From Laburnicola sp. R22_1 (lineage: Eukaryota > Ascomycota > Dothideomycetes > Pleosporales > Didymosphaeriaceae), in NCBI GenBank assembly GCA_014281115.1, contig JACONQ010000013.1, forward strand, positions 372,001 to 436,000: a DNA stretch of 64,000 nt, given 5' to 3'. A program made the translations under genes and the position numbers. Positions 1 through 13,629 of the stretch are shown here, piece after piece. Each line of letters opens with the position of its first letter. Positions within the stretch are counted from its first letter, which is position 1. The notes beneath the pieces were generated by a model. That model was not told where the DNA came from and made no database searches. It was given only the letters and a program-made list of their open reading frames with translations.

Positions 1-1625
1 CCTGTAGGCGTTAAAAACTCCCCCTTGCAGCCACTAGTAGCGTGTTAAAGCCGTCTTTTAGTTTAATAGCTAGGAGGTTGTATATAAAGACTTACTAGAT
101 GCTATCCCTAAAGAGGACGCGTTGTTATTAGAGTACTGCTTACCTTAGCATAATAGATTTCTTCGCATATTATCTATTTAGTTCTAATAAAGGTATGTCC
201 CCATTAGCTCCTCAAGCTGCGTATGGCCATAGGACTAGTATGCTGCCAGCGATAATAAACTAGACTCTAATACTCTAAGCTAACAGCAATCTTTACCCTA
301 GGGCTTGTCTTACGCACAGGCCACTAGCAGCAGCTTTTCGCCTAGCTAGAGTTTGTATAGAGGATAGAGTGGATAGTATTACACGCAAAACTACCTACTA
401 GGGTTAGTTAATAGGAGTCTACTTAATATATCTTATCTAAATATTTAAGATTATATGTAAAGTTATTATTAGATTAACTAATCCACCTTTCTTACTTATA
501 TACGCCAACAGCTCTTAAGTAACTTAGATACTAACTATAAGCCTATAAGCCTACCTGGCGCTTGCGGTGTCTTATTCTAAGTCTGGCTAAAATTGTATGG
601 ATATATAGTAGCAGCTAAGTGTACGCCTATTAACTTTGTTTCTTATCTTTAATATAAGGCGGCTGTGTATAATATTCTCTATCTAATCTAGGGCATTTAT
701 GTGCTAGTTTATCTGGGCAATATAGACCTAGTAACGCCCTATTACTATATGGAGATTTACGAGCTTGTACACCTAATATTTTTTAGTTTTAGAGGGAAAC
801 AGATCTTCTAATGCCTAACGACTAGGAATAGACCACTTATTACTAAAGAGGTTAACTACTTAGCCTAAGCAATCCATAATCTTAGAGTCTTATATAAGGA
901 TTTTGAATCTTGCAATATACTATAGAATAAGGAGATAGATTAAGTAATAGTAATTAATTTTAAGCGGGCTAAGGTTATTAAGTAATAAACCATACTAGGT
1001 ATTATCTTAGCAAACTAAAAGAGGAAGAGAGGGCCTAATATAAGTATGGCTAAGTAGGATAGAGATAGATCTTCTATATTTGCGTAGAAAAGACAGCGTG
1101 CGGCTATTAAACTATGTCGTCTTAGGCTTATTTCCTAGTAATTAGAGTTGCAATTGGCACTAATATTACTATGGGCCAAAATACACCCGCTTTAGCTGCC
1201 TATAAGTGTTGCAATTCTGTGTCTTTCTAGTTTTGGTAGAGCCTGGTTTAAAGGCTTAACGTCTATATACATAGTGGCTACTAAGAGTATGCTATAGAAG
1301 TGTAGCTACTAGTAGTAAGTCTAACCCTTACTTCTTTTATTTAAGATTGATTATGCTATATTATGTCTAATTAATAGTAATGTGGACTAGCTAAAAGAGT
1401 ATAAATTTTACCTTCTAATACAACTCTTCTTTAGGGTATAGACAACGCTCTCTATGCTAATAAATAGGCGCTAATTAGCTAGCGCTTAAGGCTAGGCTTA
1501 GTACTACTAGAATATATTAGCGCCCTGTATCCTAGCCTTAAAAACCTAACTCTTGTAGCAAAGATGCAGCGCCAGCCTCTACCTAGTCTATACTACTAAG
1601 GCGATACCACTAGCATCTAATTTCT
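1..1625. other. RIP-degraded AT-rich DNA, nothing recognised
   Basis: No reading frame of useful length survives on either strand. The stretch is dense in TA dinucleotides and poor in CA and TG, as expected of old RIP-mutated repeats. Some runs, for example around 900-1200, give partial frames broken only by TAA and TAG, so a decayed coding element is possible, but no family was recognised. Confidence 0.5.
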
Positions 1626-1925
1626 ATCCCTACGTAGCGAGACACTGTGTGCTAAGATAAATAAGGGGTACTTTAACTTTTAGTAATTAGAAAGGCTATA
1701 CGCACAACAAATATTGCTATAAATTAATAAAAATAATTTGCTACAGCTAATACTAAATGTCTATAATCTTCTATTCCCTAAAAAATTACGTTTGTATTAT
1801 TGTCTTTAAGTCTAATTTGCACAGCACCTTCTTTTATAGCTTAATAGACTTTTCTCTCTACTACGCTAATCTTAAGTTCTTATCGCTTAGAATTTAGGTA
1901 GAATAACCCTGTCTAAGCCCTATAA
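1626..1925 (+). repeat. Dispersed repeat R1, copy A
   Basis: This segment shares an ordered series of motifs with four other places in the window (32.97, 34.51, 41.24 minus and 41.36 kb). The shared start contains CACTGTGTG, then AAGGGGTACTTTAACTTT, then a stretch around TTACGTTTG. Copy A is moderately RIP-mutated relative to copy C. Similarity to copy C fades after about 1925. The family's nature is unknown. A constant outer end with decaying inner similarity suggests one end of a DNA transposon, but no terminal inverted repeat pair was closed. Confidence 0.6.
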
Positions 1926-2924
1926 CCTTATCTAATGCTTAGCGTGCTTGCACATAAGTAGAATTATTATACTATAGAAGTCTTTGCCACTTTAAAACTG
2001 CTTATTTGGGTAGAATAGCCACTAACTAGCTTTTTTTTAAAACAATATCTTTGAAGAAGCAAGTGGTAATAAGCATATTGCGCTTTATAAAATTGTTGGT
2101 CTTGTGTTGCCTTTAAAAGTAGGGTAAATTTTAGGGTCTTAGAAGACCTACTAGGCTGTTATATACTAGCAATGTCTCTAGCACTTCTCGCCTCTCTTAG
2201 TAGGGTAACCTAAGCCCTCCTTTTACGTATAATTTGTTCTCTAGTTATTAGCCCTTCTAGGTCTAGCAGCTTGTGTGGAAGTTTTAGAAGGAGATTATAT
2301 TAGCGCGATAATAAGGACGTAAATAAAAGGATAGTACCCGCAATTGTATTAGGGCCTAGATTAGAGTGGCAGTTTATATAATATTTATTAGGCGGGCTTA
2401 TACTTACCTTATAGGCGACTAGTATTGCTATAATTTAACTTAAAATTCTTTAAAACAATTAGCGTATATATAAAGAGATAGAGTGTGAGTTTTATTCTTC
2501 TTTTATTAAGAGCACTACTATATTACTAATAGAGGATGCGTATTGCCCTATTTGTAACTTTATAGAGTGGGGTACGCGATATTTCTATTATTTAGCTTTA
2601 TAGTTAAGCGCGTTTCTACTTCTTGTGCTATAAAAGCTAGTAGAGTCAATCTAACTCTCTGCCTAATTTAAAGCAGCACGAGCGCGCGTAGAGGCTTAGT
2701 AGGCTGTCCTATTGCTTGGTTAGTTTATTGCTGCTTGGCATGTTTGAAAATTCCTTATCTATTAAGGGCAATAAAGGGCCCTTCTACTTAAACTTTACTC
2801 CCAGCTACAGCTACTCATCGCCTATATTAACTAGATAAGTAGACTAAATAAAAACATCTAGAAAGAGGCCTACACGTCCTACAACCCAAACCTTTCGAAT
2901 TTAGACCTTAGGAAGCTAACAATA
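1926..2924. other. Unrecognised AT-rich stretch upstream of the Trk relic
   Basis: No gene seen. The last 150 bases directly precede the first readable transmembrane segment of the Trk relic and probably hold its decayed 5' end; the start codon cannot be placed. Confidence 0.4.
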
Positions 2925-5250
2925 ATGTGGAAACTACTAATAAATTTTATTACTTTGCACTATAAAGTATTAATATTAAAATTTAGTAGTACGGGTTACT
3001 TACTAATATATAGATATATAGATATGTATATTTTAAGCTTAGGCATCCTAGGTCTAACTATAATCTACCTATATAGGAACCTATGCTTTGTTAATGCATA
3101 CTTCTTTAGTGTTAGCGCTTTTACTAAGTTAGGATTAAACACGTTTATACTTTCTAATCTAGAAGGACATGCTAATATTTTAATCTAATAGTTTTGTAGT
3201 ATTAATATTAAGGCGCTAAAGGTATAATAATAGCTTATTATCTACTTTATCCCTATTCTTAGCAATCTAGACTTTATTAACATTATTATTATTATTGTTT
3301 AACTTTACTAGTTTGAGAAACAACTAAAGAATATTAGTAGGTTAACATCCCTAATAGATAGCCTTTTTTAACTCTATGTTGTTAACGCTATTTAGCTCCT
3401 GCCTTACTCTAATTAGGCTCTAGGGCACTGCGTGCCGGCAATAAGAAGGACCCTAAGACTACTGTAATCTAAGAGAGAAGTACTCTAGGAATGACTTTTA
3501 CTTATACTTCTAGTATTACTAGTAAGAATACTATTAGGAGTATTAATCTAAGCCAAGAGTTCGATGCTACCTAAAAGTAAGTACTACAGCATCGAAGTAA
3601 TATTTTCTCTAATTTGTAGACTAATATATTAACTAGAAATAATAAGAATGCTAGTGTAAACATAGTAGGTGCTAAGGGGAATACTTAAGGCGGGCCTACT
3701 CATATTACCCTTAATAATACTCCTTATCCCTACTGTAAGTCTAAGGTATTATACATTTCATTCCTAAGAGAATATAAGTAAGGTTAGATATAATATACTC
3801 TAATACGCTCTGCAAATTAACTAATAATTTAATAGGGCAACCTATTTATAAGCTTAATAATAATATCTATAGTAATAATAATAAGTATATAAATAATATT
3901 AAGTTGTCTACTAACAAAGACATAGACAACAATAAAATTACAAAGGCCCTTAACCTAGATATTAGACTTAGTAGGTTTTGCTAGCAGAGATTAAAGGGCC
4001 AAAGCATTACTAAAGCCATATTAATTAAGCGCGTAGCCTCTTCTATATTTGTAATTAGAGCTGCTTTTAGTTAGAGTAGAGTTTAACCTTAAAGACCTTT
4101 ACTGTCTTAGCAATTAGATATGCTCTATCTATCCTCGCAAGCCACTATTAGCAGGAACTCGCAGTTCTAGAATCTAACCAAGGAAGATTAAGAGCTTTTG
4201 GATAGTCTTAAGTATCGGGCTCTTAAGCTACTGCTTAAAATTGTTGTTAGTAACGCACTCTTATAGTTACTTTTTACACAACTACTAATAAGCTTAGGCT
4301 ACTTCTTTAGTCTTTATCTTTTTAGTGTAATTATTCTTATAGAATGGATTCACACTTATAATTCTAAGTATTGCGAATATCTAGCGTTGTAAGGATAGGA
4401 TAAGACCTAGTAGTAAGTGACCCTCTATTTAATTCGTCTCCTACAGCATTATAGCTAACCTTCTTAGGGGTTTCTATTCCGCGTAAACAATAGTTAACAA
4501 CCTTGGCTTTACTCTTATCCTAGATTCTATAGTCTCTTTCTAAGACGCGCAATGGCCCATAATCTTTATAAGCTTCTTAGCTTACGCTAGTAACACATGC
4601 TACTCTTACTTACTACGCTTTGTTATCTAGGCTGTGTATAAACTTACACTAAGGAACTCCTTAATTAAGGAGCTACTTAACTACCTACTTAAGCACCCGC
4701 GCTACTACTACACGCTGCTATTTCTAAGACGCCCTATCTAGATTCTCTTTAGTATCCTCTTCGCTCTTAACTTTATTAACATTCTCCTTATTATTATCTT
4801 GGATCTTTACAACCCTATAGTGAATAATCTTCTAGGTAGACCCTAACTAGCGGCTGCGATCTTCTAAGCAGCTTCCTTAAGATACATGAGTATATTATCC
4901 TTTAATCTTGCTAATATGCATCCTGCTATGCAATTTAGCTTGCTAGTCATAATATATATTTTAGTATTCCCTATCGTTATTGTAGTCTGTGCGTCTAATA
5001 TCTATAAGAAGAAGTTACTAGGTACGTATCTACCTAATACTAATATAAACAAGGATAGAGGAGCGTTGTATGTTCTAAGGTATATGTAAAACTAGCTTAG
5101 CTTTAATCTGTAGTATATCTTTCTAGGTATTTTCTGCATTTCTATTACTAAGGCGGATAAGATTACTAATAATGCTAATCTGGCCTTTACTATCTTCTCT
5201 ATCTTCTTTAAAGTTATCTTCGTCTAGTAAGTTCCATAAGTCCTAACTCT
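2925..5250 (+). pseudogene. RIP-degraded Trk-type potassium transporter
   Basis: The relic of a fungal TRK/HKT-family plasma-membrane K+ (or K+/Na+) uptake protein. Two open pieces survive, 2925-3188 and 4886-5089. The first reads INFITLHYKVL and later SAFTKLGLNT, matching the first membrane segment and pore region of Trk1 proteins (INFITLHY, STESGLNT). The second reads NMHPAMQFSLLVIIYILVFP, matching the conserved C-terminal Trk segment, followed by a YIFLGIFCISI motif at about 5,115. Between them other frames keep family-like pieces (FIPILSNLDFINI near 3,250; a LLFLRRPIQILF region near 4,720), separated by TAG and TAA codons explained by CAG, CAA or TGG mutation. The span fits a shortened TRK gene of about 750 codons. 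It is not functional. Such a gene is usually single copy, so RIP implies it had been duplicated or lay inside a repeated unit. Confidence 0.82.
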
Positions 5251-6975
5251 TATTACTGCTATTTCTCTTAACTAACATCTTCTAGCGGTAATATTAGTCT
5301 CTTTCTAGGTTACCTATCCAACCCTACCTCTCTTTGCGGCCACTTTTCTACCTTTAGCAAACTTGTTATCTGTGCTATAATAATCCAAGGCTGCTACTAT
5401 AGATTACTGTACTAGCTTAACTGTGCTATTATGCTGCTAAGTAAGTGTGATAGTGAGAATAAAGACTCTTAGCATGCTGAATAGAGCGAGACTGAGGTTA
5501 GGGAGGCGCCTAAGATAAAGCGCTTCCATACGTAATAATAAGAGGGTGTGGCTTAGTCTTAGCTAGGTAAAGGAGTTATAATAGAGTATAAAGAGTAGAA
5601 GGTTAGTAAGTAAGCGTAGTTGTGGGGTTTGTGTATATAGAGGACGTTGCTATGGTATATAAAATGCTGGCTAGAGTTAGATACAAATTAGGTACGTATA
5701 ATCTATACGCTTATTCTTAATTTAGTCTTTACTAGTCTTTTGAGAAGTAAAGTAAGAGGTAGATTAAGCACCTAATAATGGCTTGACTTTAGGCTTCTAA
5801 TCTTAGTTCTAATACGTAGAATAGCTTAGACTACTTTGTATTTCTATAGTAGTGTTACTTGTAGTATTACTACTTTATAGGTTGCTTACTTACCTACTAT
5901 TATATTAAGTATATTTCTGTTCTCTATTTCTTAGGGTCTCTCTTTGCTCGCATTAGCGGCCTAACTCTTTCCTACCTTGACTCTTAGCTTAAGGGAGAAT
6001 AGTATAACACTAAGATAGGTATTACACGTCTACTTTCTATAATAGAGTAGTTGTAAGTATGGCCACTAGCCGGCTTTATTTTGCCTAGCCTATATAGGGG
6101 CTATACCTAATTTATTTAGAGCTTATACGCGGTATAAGTTTATATAAATTTGGCTAGTGCGTGGAGGGATTACGATCTATCCTATCTAAATCCAGGGACA
6201 CGTAACAATTTGTTGTGCCCTTCTAGAGATCTTTTCTTAAAGTTCCTTATGCCTAGCAAATAACAAACACTTCTTTAGTAATAGTTAGTTCTTATTTATC
6301 CTCTTATGCTTTTACTAAACCCTATATTAGTTCCTTTAGACTCTTAGATTTAGTGTAACTTATCTACTACTACTAAGAACTAGAAGCATAGTTTAGCTCT
6401 ACTCTAGCCAATATAAACTAACTATCTCTCTTCTCTATTGCGGATATAGTGTGCCACGCACGATATAAGCGCTGCTCTTTACTTACCTTCTATCTGCCTA
6501 TCTATTTTATAGAGTCTAAGGTCTCATAATTAATTATCTCTATATGTACAAACTACGGCTCCTAAGTTTACGTAGTAACTTTTTGCACTAGCACTAGAAA
6601 AGATAGTTTAGTAAAGTAGGGCGTGCTAATTTGCTTGGCAAAGCTTTAGCTATTTACTAACTATTTGCACTAGGCATAGCTGCAAAATTAAACCTAAGTA
6701 GTAATTAATTAGTTCTATTTCTACCTTTCTCCCTAGCGTCTACTTACCATACAAAATGTAAGTATTAGAGGCTAAAGACGGCCGCTATTTCTACACTATA
6801 TTTCTATCTATAAGCTCGCTCTAACAGTCCTATTGCTAGCGCAATTCCGCTTAGTAACGCTAGTTCTTCTCTATTAGCTATTAGGCATTTCGCCTTTCTA
6901 ATAGAATTAAGGCGCTAATAATTAGTAGTGTTTCTTAAAGATTTTCTCCTTCGCTATATTAAATTATAAGGTAGT
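5251..6975. other. Unrecognised RIP-degraded DNA
   Basis: No family recognised and no frame longer than about 60 codons. Composition matches the flanks. It separates the Trk and kinase relics and may hold decayed intergenic DNA or a further dead element. Confidence 0.4.
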
Positions 6976-6979
6976 TAAG

Positions 6980-7770
6980 TATTACCACTACTGCCTAGAG
7001 GGGGTCTAGCGTGTACTCGCATCCGGAACTAGCGTCTTTATAGGGGAGGTTAATAATTTAACTATCCTTAAGTACCCTCTTAAGCCGAGTAGTAACATAA
7101 GTTGTCTCGAGTATAAACATAAGATTCTTAGCTTAATTGGCTAACACCCGCGAATTATTGCCTAGAAAGAATTTATAAATGCCGGATTATACCTTAAGTG
7201 TATAGTAAACAAAACTATTTATAAGTATCTAACTAAATTAGATTATAACTCTTCTCTCTAGTAGTGGGTAGCTTAGTGCTATAAAGTAACTAAAGCTGTT
7301 AATTATATTTATTTAAAAGGCGTTATTTACTGCGATATTTAGCTAACAAATATACTAGTTAATAGGAATCTCTATCTTAAGCTTGCCGATTTTTAAGAAA
7401 ATTATATCTTGGAGACTAGTAAGTTTATAGCTAGTTAGAGTGGTAAACTATATAGATATTTCTGCTCCTATAAGGATAAGTTTAAGATAAACTTAACAAC
7501 AGATCTCTTTGCGCTTAGTTCTACCATCTACTTTATTAAAACTAGCTAAGAGGTCTTTCTAGATATTATTAGTAGAGAAGTTAGATAATAGAAGAGAATT
7601 AAATCTCGTTTTGTAAGCGGCATTTTCCCTAATAATTCTTATATTTATAATGTTATTATATAGAAGTGCTAGAGTCTTTAATACACTTCTATAGGTTAAG
7701 TACTTAATAATATTAGAGCGGTTAAGAAAGAATTAATAGGCGGACAGCAACGTTAAATTCCGAATATAGA
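6980..7770 (+). pseudogene. RIP-degraded small protein kinase
   Basis: Kinase subdomains can be read in order on the plus strand. A glycine-loop remnant (ASGTSVFIGEV) lies at about 7,018-7,050. A Lys-containing strand (LTILKYPL) and an EYKHKIL helix follow. The catalytic loop reads YCDIQLTNILV (7,327-7,360), equivalent to HCDIQPTNxxV. The metal-binding motif reads ADFQ (about 7,387) in place of the canonical DFG, and further on LFALSSTIYFI corresponds to the F-helix DxFALGSTIY motif. Stops are TAG and TAA at probable Gln positions. The roughly 260-codon size suits the small, lineage-expanded Ser/Thr kinase-like proteins of ascomycetes. It is dead as it stands. It differs in sequence from the second kinase relic at 30.7-31.5 kb. 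Confidence 0.78.
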
Positions 7771-8555
7771 TAATTGCCTTCTTGCGAAGCTTTTGCAGAG
7801 GATAAAGAGATGGGGCAATTTAGTATATTTTCTACAACTTAACTTTGTTTTTAAAAATAAGCGAAGTGTGACATTTTATTTCTATCTAGCTAGTTTTACT
7901 AATTATAGTCGAGCTAAGTAGGCCGAATGTCCGACTAACCTTCCTCTCTATAAGTAGAATATCCCACTACCCAGAACCACAAAAATCTTCTAGCAATATA
8001 ACTTAGTAGCCTACTATCCTATTAAGTTTAAATTAATCTATTAATATACTTATTAGGTAGTAAAATCTATCTAGAAGATTAAAGAGCAAAGTTATAGCTA
8101 TCTTAGTTAAACTTTTAGATAATTTGTATACAGTGCTGTGCCCTACAACAATAATACACCCCTATCTTCCTATCTAACACCATAATATTTGCTATTTTAG
8201 AGGCTTTAGGATATGCATTAGTGCGTTTAAAAGTTATTTCCAAATTACACAATTATATAGTAACCTATAAGACCTATTTTAGAATTATCTATAGAGATAA
8301 GCAAGCTCCTATATTTAAGTAAGTAAGGTTTGCGTGCTAACAAAGCACATTCTATATATTTAGTAGTCTATATTATACACCTATACTATACTAGAATAGC
8401 TTGTGCTATAGCGTATACTTTTTAAAGCTTCTCTCCTTATGTGCTACGCCTACTAGCTATTCTTAGAAGTTGACTATATAGAGGGAGGGTAAGACTGTTG
8501 TTAGCCTCTTATACAAGCCTGCCCTCCTTTTACTATAATTGCCAATATAGACCTA
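7771..8555. other. Unrecognised RIP-degraded DNA between kinase and transposase relics
   Basis: No supportable gene. The distal part probably contains the 5' end of the pogo element whose transposase becomes readable at about 8,560; its terminal repeats were not found. Confidence 0.4.
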
Positions 8556-8559
8556 GCTA

Positions 8560-10180
8560 GCTAAGCGCTAGCGTACGCCCTGCCTATAGGCGTGCCTAAT
8601 ACATATACTACTTAATTAGAACATAGCAATATCCCTGTCTCTACTCCTTTCTATTAACGTAACAGACAATGCTTGCAGAAGGAGTAGGCTTAGAGCCAGT
8701 AGTATCTTAGCTAAGAGGAAGAAAAAGCTCTAGTATAGTTCTTACTACTAATATCTAACCTTGGCCACCTAGTGCAAATTAAATTTATACGCTTCTTAGC
8801 TTTTAGTATAGCTTGCTAGCGCTCTACAATAAAGTAACTAATTAAGCCCCTAGGTAAGAACTAGCCGTAAGCCTTCGCGAAGCGGCACCCTAAGCTATAA
8901 GTAAGAAAAGTCAAATTAATAGACTAGAAACGTCACAAGAACAATATGTATAATAAAATTATCAAGTGGTCTAATATAATTAGACAGGTACTAGAGGATC
9001 TAAATATCCTTCTAGAAAACGTCTATAATATAGATAAGACTAGTGTTATGCTAAGTATACTTAGCTTAGTTAAGGTCCTAGTAGGTAAGGATAACTAGCA
9101 AAACTATAGAGGTGGGAGTATAAAGCGGACAATAGTCACTGCAGTTAAATATATAAGCGCTAATAGTAGGGCATTACTACCACTAATTATTTAGCCTACT
9201 TTGACTTATTGCAGCAATTAGACTACTTATAAGACTCTAGAGTAGCACTATACGCACTATAAGAATAGCTATAATAACTTTAAGATTAGTCTAGAGTAGC
9301 TTACGCATATATTTAAACCTTAAACTAAAGTATAAGCTAATAGAAAGCCATAAAACACTTAAGATCCTAAAGTTCTATCTTACTAATAATATTATTTTAT
9401 ATTATTTACCCTCTTATATATCTTATAAGTTATAGCCCTATAATATTAGGCCTTTTGCACCCTTAAAAATAGTATACTATAACTAGATTAAGTAACTAAA
9501 TTAAGGAGGTATTAACGTAGTTAGCAAAGAGCATTTTACTTATTTATATAGTTCTGCCTAGAAAAGAGTATTAACCTAAAGAAACATTAGAGCTAGTTAG
9601 GCTACAACTAGCCTATATCCTTTTAATCTAAATAGAGTACTAAAAGATATCCCAAAACCTCTAGCTAAAGTTATTATTCTATGAACTACTATTATAAGCA
9701 CTAGTATGTATAACATAGTACCTTAAATACCTACTATATTAGTAACACTAGTAATAGCAAAAGCGCTTATATTATTATATAATATAATTAAGCAAGACAC
9801 CTATATACCTAATAAGATAAAGAGACGTATATAGAAACTCGCAAATACTGCTTAGATTTTGTTTGCTAAGCGAGTCCTCCTAAAGTACTATAACTAATTT
9901 CTTTTTAAGGTTAATATTAAAGCTAAAGCTTATTAATTAACTAGGTTAGTTATACTAGGAAAGGCGAAGATAATAAGCTTTAAGAACCTAAAAGAGGCAA
10001 AAGTAAGGCGTGCTATAAAGAAAAAAGCTACTATAAAGAAAGGGCAGTATAGTTATAAATGCTAGGGTCCTACACTAGAAGTAAACGCTAGTTTATTAGT
10101 ATATAAGAGTAAAATAGTATAAGTAAACAAAGCGCTAGCGTTAATAAGCGCTATAACGCTGTAGAGAGCTCTAGTAGCGC
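8560..10180 (+). pseudogene. RIP-degraded pogo-type transposase
   Basis: The relic of a Tc1/mariner-superfamily (pogo) transposase of the fungal type with a CENP-B-like DNA-binding region and a DDE nuclease. At about 8,865 the translation reads AFAKRHPKLQVRKVK, resembling the helix-turn-helix end (FxKRHPEL). At about 9,010 it reads LLENVYNIDKTSVML, equivalent to NVYNMDETGVML, which carries the first catalytic Asp. KVLVGKDN and RGGSIKRTIVTAVKYIS follow, matching the next conserved strands. The C-terminal basic tail (AKVRRAIKKKATIKKGQ) is readable near 10,000-10,040. Gln codons have become TAG or TAA throughout. Terminal inverted repeats were not identified, so the element's ends are unknown. 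Confidence 0.82.
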
Positions 10181-11699
10181 GAATATACTAGGGAAACTTT
10201 AGCCATTATAGCTCTACTTCTAGAAAGTTATATTTAAAACTTTAGCTTATTATTATATGCCTATCCTTTACTACTAATCTACTCGTAGCATAGTTGTAAT
10301 ACTAGTGTCTTCTATAAAGTCTTAGATTAACTAGTATTTGCACCGCGCCTAGTTAATATTATTTATATTTATATTACGTTTAAAGAATAATATAGGTAAG
10401 AATAATGCCTTAGGTATAGACAATACTTTTAGTAACCTTATAGAGCAATTTAATAAGCGTTAGTATCGTGCACTATTTACGCTCTAATAGAATAGATTAT
10501 ATGGGTTCACTTTTCTAGGTAGTATTATATAAGAATTTAACTATAGAATATATAGCAGTAAAGACACTACTATTATAGCGATAATTATACAAGATAATAT
10601 GTGCATAATATAAGCATAGAAATAAAAGGCTTTTTACTTACTAAGGGTATTACTTAGCATAAACCGCACGTAAGTAGTAGCTTAGAATAATTTAGCGCAG
10701 ATAGGCCTTTTATAATATCTAAAGTTATTTACTATTAACACGCTTTAGTACTTTAGGTTATACTATAACTACTAAGCCTATATATATACTACTTATTATA
10801 TATTATAATGTAGACTATGTTTTTAGTGTTTAGACCTATCCCTAATAAAATAACACGTACTAGTGGGGTTACAGCTAAGATGCGCAGCTATGTTTAGCTT
10901 AGTGCGCAGCACCTCCACTATCTTTTAGCCTAATTATAGGCATTTTATTCTGCTTATTCTTACTTTATTACGTATTACTTATCGCCCCTACTATAGTCTA
11001 AACCCTTAGATACTAGCTTATTTTTAGCTACTATTTTAAATCTAGTCTCTAGTAACTCTAGTGTATATTAAGTAGTATTAAGAACTATCTAACTAACTTT
11101 TTTCCCCTACACATAAGATAGTCCTTATATATAAAATAGGTAGGAAAACGCTAATATTAGACTGCGCTATAGCTTGCTATACTATAGCTATTTAGTAGTA
11201 GTTATATCTAGTGCTCTAGCGAAAGCCTCACTCTTAAAGCCTAAGATTTGCCTTGCTTAGGCTGTCTCTAAGTTTAAAGCTAACCTTTTAAACAAGCAAA
11301 AGTTAATATTCTAAACGCTAAGGTTGCAGTTGCTCTTAATAATATCTAGCCTATATAATATTATATAGCTAATAGCTAAGGTTAATTGTTATATATTAAC
11401 GAAATTTAGCAGTGTATATTTTAGGCCTTACTTTACTAACTTTTTTTATAGAGTTTAGTAGTTTACTGCTCTTAAAAATATTATAGTTAGAGGATTATAG
11501 AATCTACTAGTATATAGCGTGTAGTTATTAGTGCGTATATTATTATTAGTTAGTGCCTTTTTTATTATTATTATAGTTAGTTACTAATATACTATAGTTA
11601 ATTATAAACCATTTAACCTATATTAATAAGCCATTCTCGCTATTTATAAATGTTAGCTGCTTTGCCCTACGCTACTAAGTAATTACCCTACTATACCCT
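10181..11699. other. Degraded coding-like stretch, unrecognised
   Basis: Between about 10,380 and 10,900 one plus-strand frame carries long runs (for example ALGIDNTFSNLIEQF, then DTTIIAIIIQDN) broken mainly by TAG and TAA, so it was probably coding before mutation. The family was not recognised. The rest shows nothing interpretable; the last few hundred bases may include the N-terminal end of the following NLR relic. Confidence 0.4.
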
Positions 11700-13629
11700 T
11701 AGTCTAAGAAGCTATAATTACACCTCTCTAAGTACTTTATTATAGTAGTTAGCCTATATTATTACCTATTTAAGTTTAGATAGAAATTAACTATCTAGCA
11801 GTTTATATCCTTGCTAACTAATATGCACTTAAAGACCTTCTAGGTGGACCTTAATAAGTAGACAACTTTAATTAAGAAGTAGATAGATATAAGTAAAGCT
11901 TAAGAGAGCTCTAGTATTAGGGCCTTAACTAGGAAAATGTTTAAGTCTGCCTTATATTAGTAGAGATATGCAACTAATATATAAGTGCTTAACTTCTACT
12001 CTATATATAATTATAAAATAGCGTAGAAGTAAATTAGAAAGGCTAGTAATATATCTTTTTATATGTAATAAGTAGAGTACTAAGAGTAGAGAGATAGCTT
12101 ACACTTTAGCACACTGTTATATATAGATAAATTAGGCTTTAAAAAGTTAGTATTACTAGCTAGTATTGTGGACAACCTTAGCCTCTCCTTTAAGAAAAAG
12201 CAACTCTTAGTGGCATACTTCTTTTATAAACATAATATTCTAGAAAGTCTATAGGCATAGACAATTATTAGTTTACTAGCATAATAGCTTTTACGTACTA
12301 TTATAAATTTTAGCGTACCTACTAAGAGTTATAAAAATACTCGCACTATAGGCGACACTAAAAAAGTGCTTAAAACACTTTTTTAGGACCTTTTCTCTAA
12401 CTTTAAAGTATACTTAGTGCTTAATAGCCTAGATAAATATAATAATAAGGAGAAAGAGACGTTAGTGCAGGCAATCTAAAAGATCTAATAGAAACTAAAG
12501 ATCCTAGTCTATACTTCTTTCTAAGAAGAGCTAAACAAGGGCCTGCAGTTAATTACTAATTAACTCTTAGCCACTCACGCTATCTTAATACTAGACAATA
12601 ACCTAGATATTAATGCTTTTATTATAGTAGACCTTAAGCGTTATCTTTACTAAGAACTTTTAATAATTAGAAATTCTACTTTAATCCTAGATATTTAAGA
12701 TGCTCTCTTAAAAAGTTTATATGGAATATTCCTCCAGGTAGCTCTTTAAATCTAGTCTTTATATAGTATAAAGACTAATTACGCTATCTAAGAAGCACTA
12801 GTAGACTTATCTAAAAATCTCTTAGAAATATTTGCTAGAATTCTATAGAAGTTAGAAAGCTTAAATCTAGCACTCTAAGTAAAGACGCTGCAGCTTATAC
12901 TTATAGCTTACTAGCCTTTAATAATAGATAAGTTGTAGAAAGCCCTAAGTATTATTTCTAAAGATATAACTTAGGATCCTTCTAAAATTCTAAATAATAT
13001 TTACTTAGCACTAGCTTGCTATAAATATCTTTTTACTATTAATAAGGAATAATTTACTATTAGTGTTGTCTATTATAGTATTAAGTAGTATATCTTAGAT
13101 AGACTGAATAGTGTAAAGAATATAGACTTTTTATTTAAAAAGGCCTAAAGGATATTAGTAAATACTATTATTACTTACCTTAGCTATAGTGTATTTAGGA
13201 CTAAGTTATTAAGATTTAAGGTTTACTTAATAGTAGCATAATCTATACTATTTAAAATTATATAAGCCACTATTAGTTTGTTAAGCACTACTTATTATCT
13301 TACTATAAAGTTTCTTAGATTAAGATAGCAATATATATTTAATATAAGTAAAGCTATTATAGAAGCGCGCAGCTTCCTTAACTCTAAGCTAAAGTATATA
13401 TTTAAATTCTACACTTATATAAAAATCTATTAGTAGGACTATATATTATATATATTAGGATATAAAGCTACTATTTTTAAGCTTACTTTTAAGCTAATAT
13501 ATAGTTGTGTGTCTAAGCTTAATAAGGTTAATAAGAACTACTAGACGCGTTTCTAATAGGCTGCTAAGAATAGAAATAGGAATATTCTTATGCTATTACT
13601 CTAGACTAGAAAGATTAACTTAAATATAA

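Noticed and set aside
2925..3188. A small membrane-protein gene of 87 codons
   Set aside because: It is the first surviving segment of the Trk transporter relic; the match continues beyond its stop codons.
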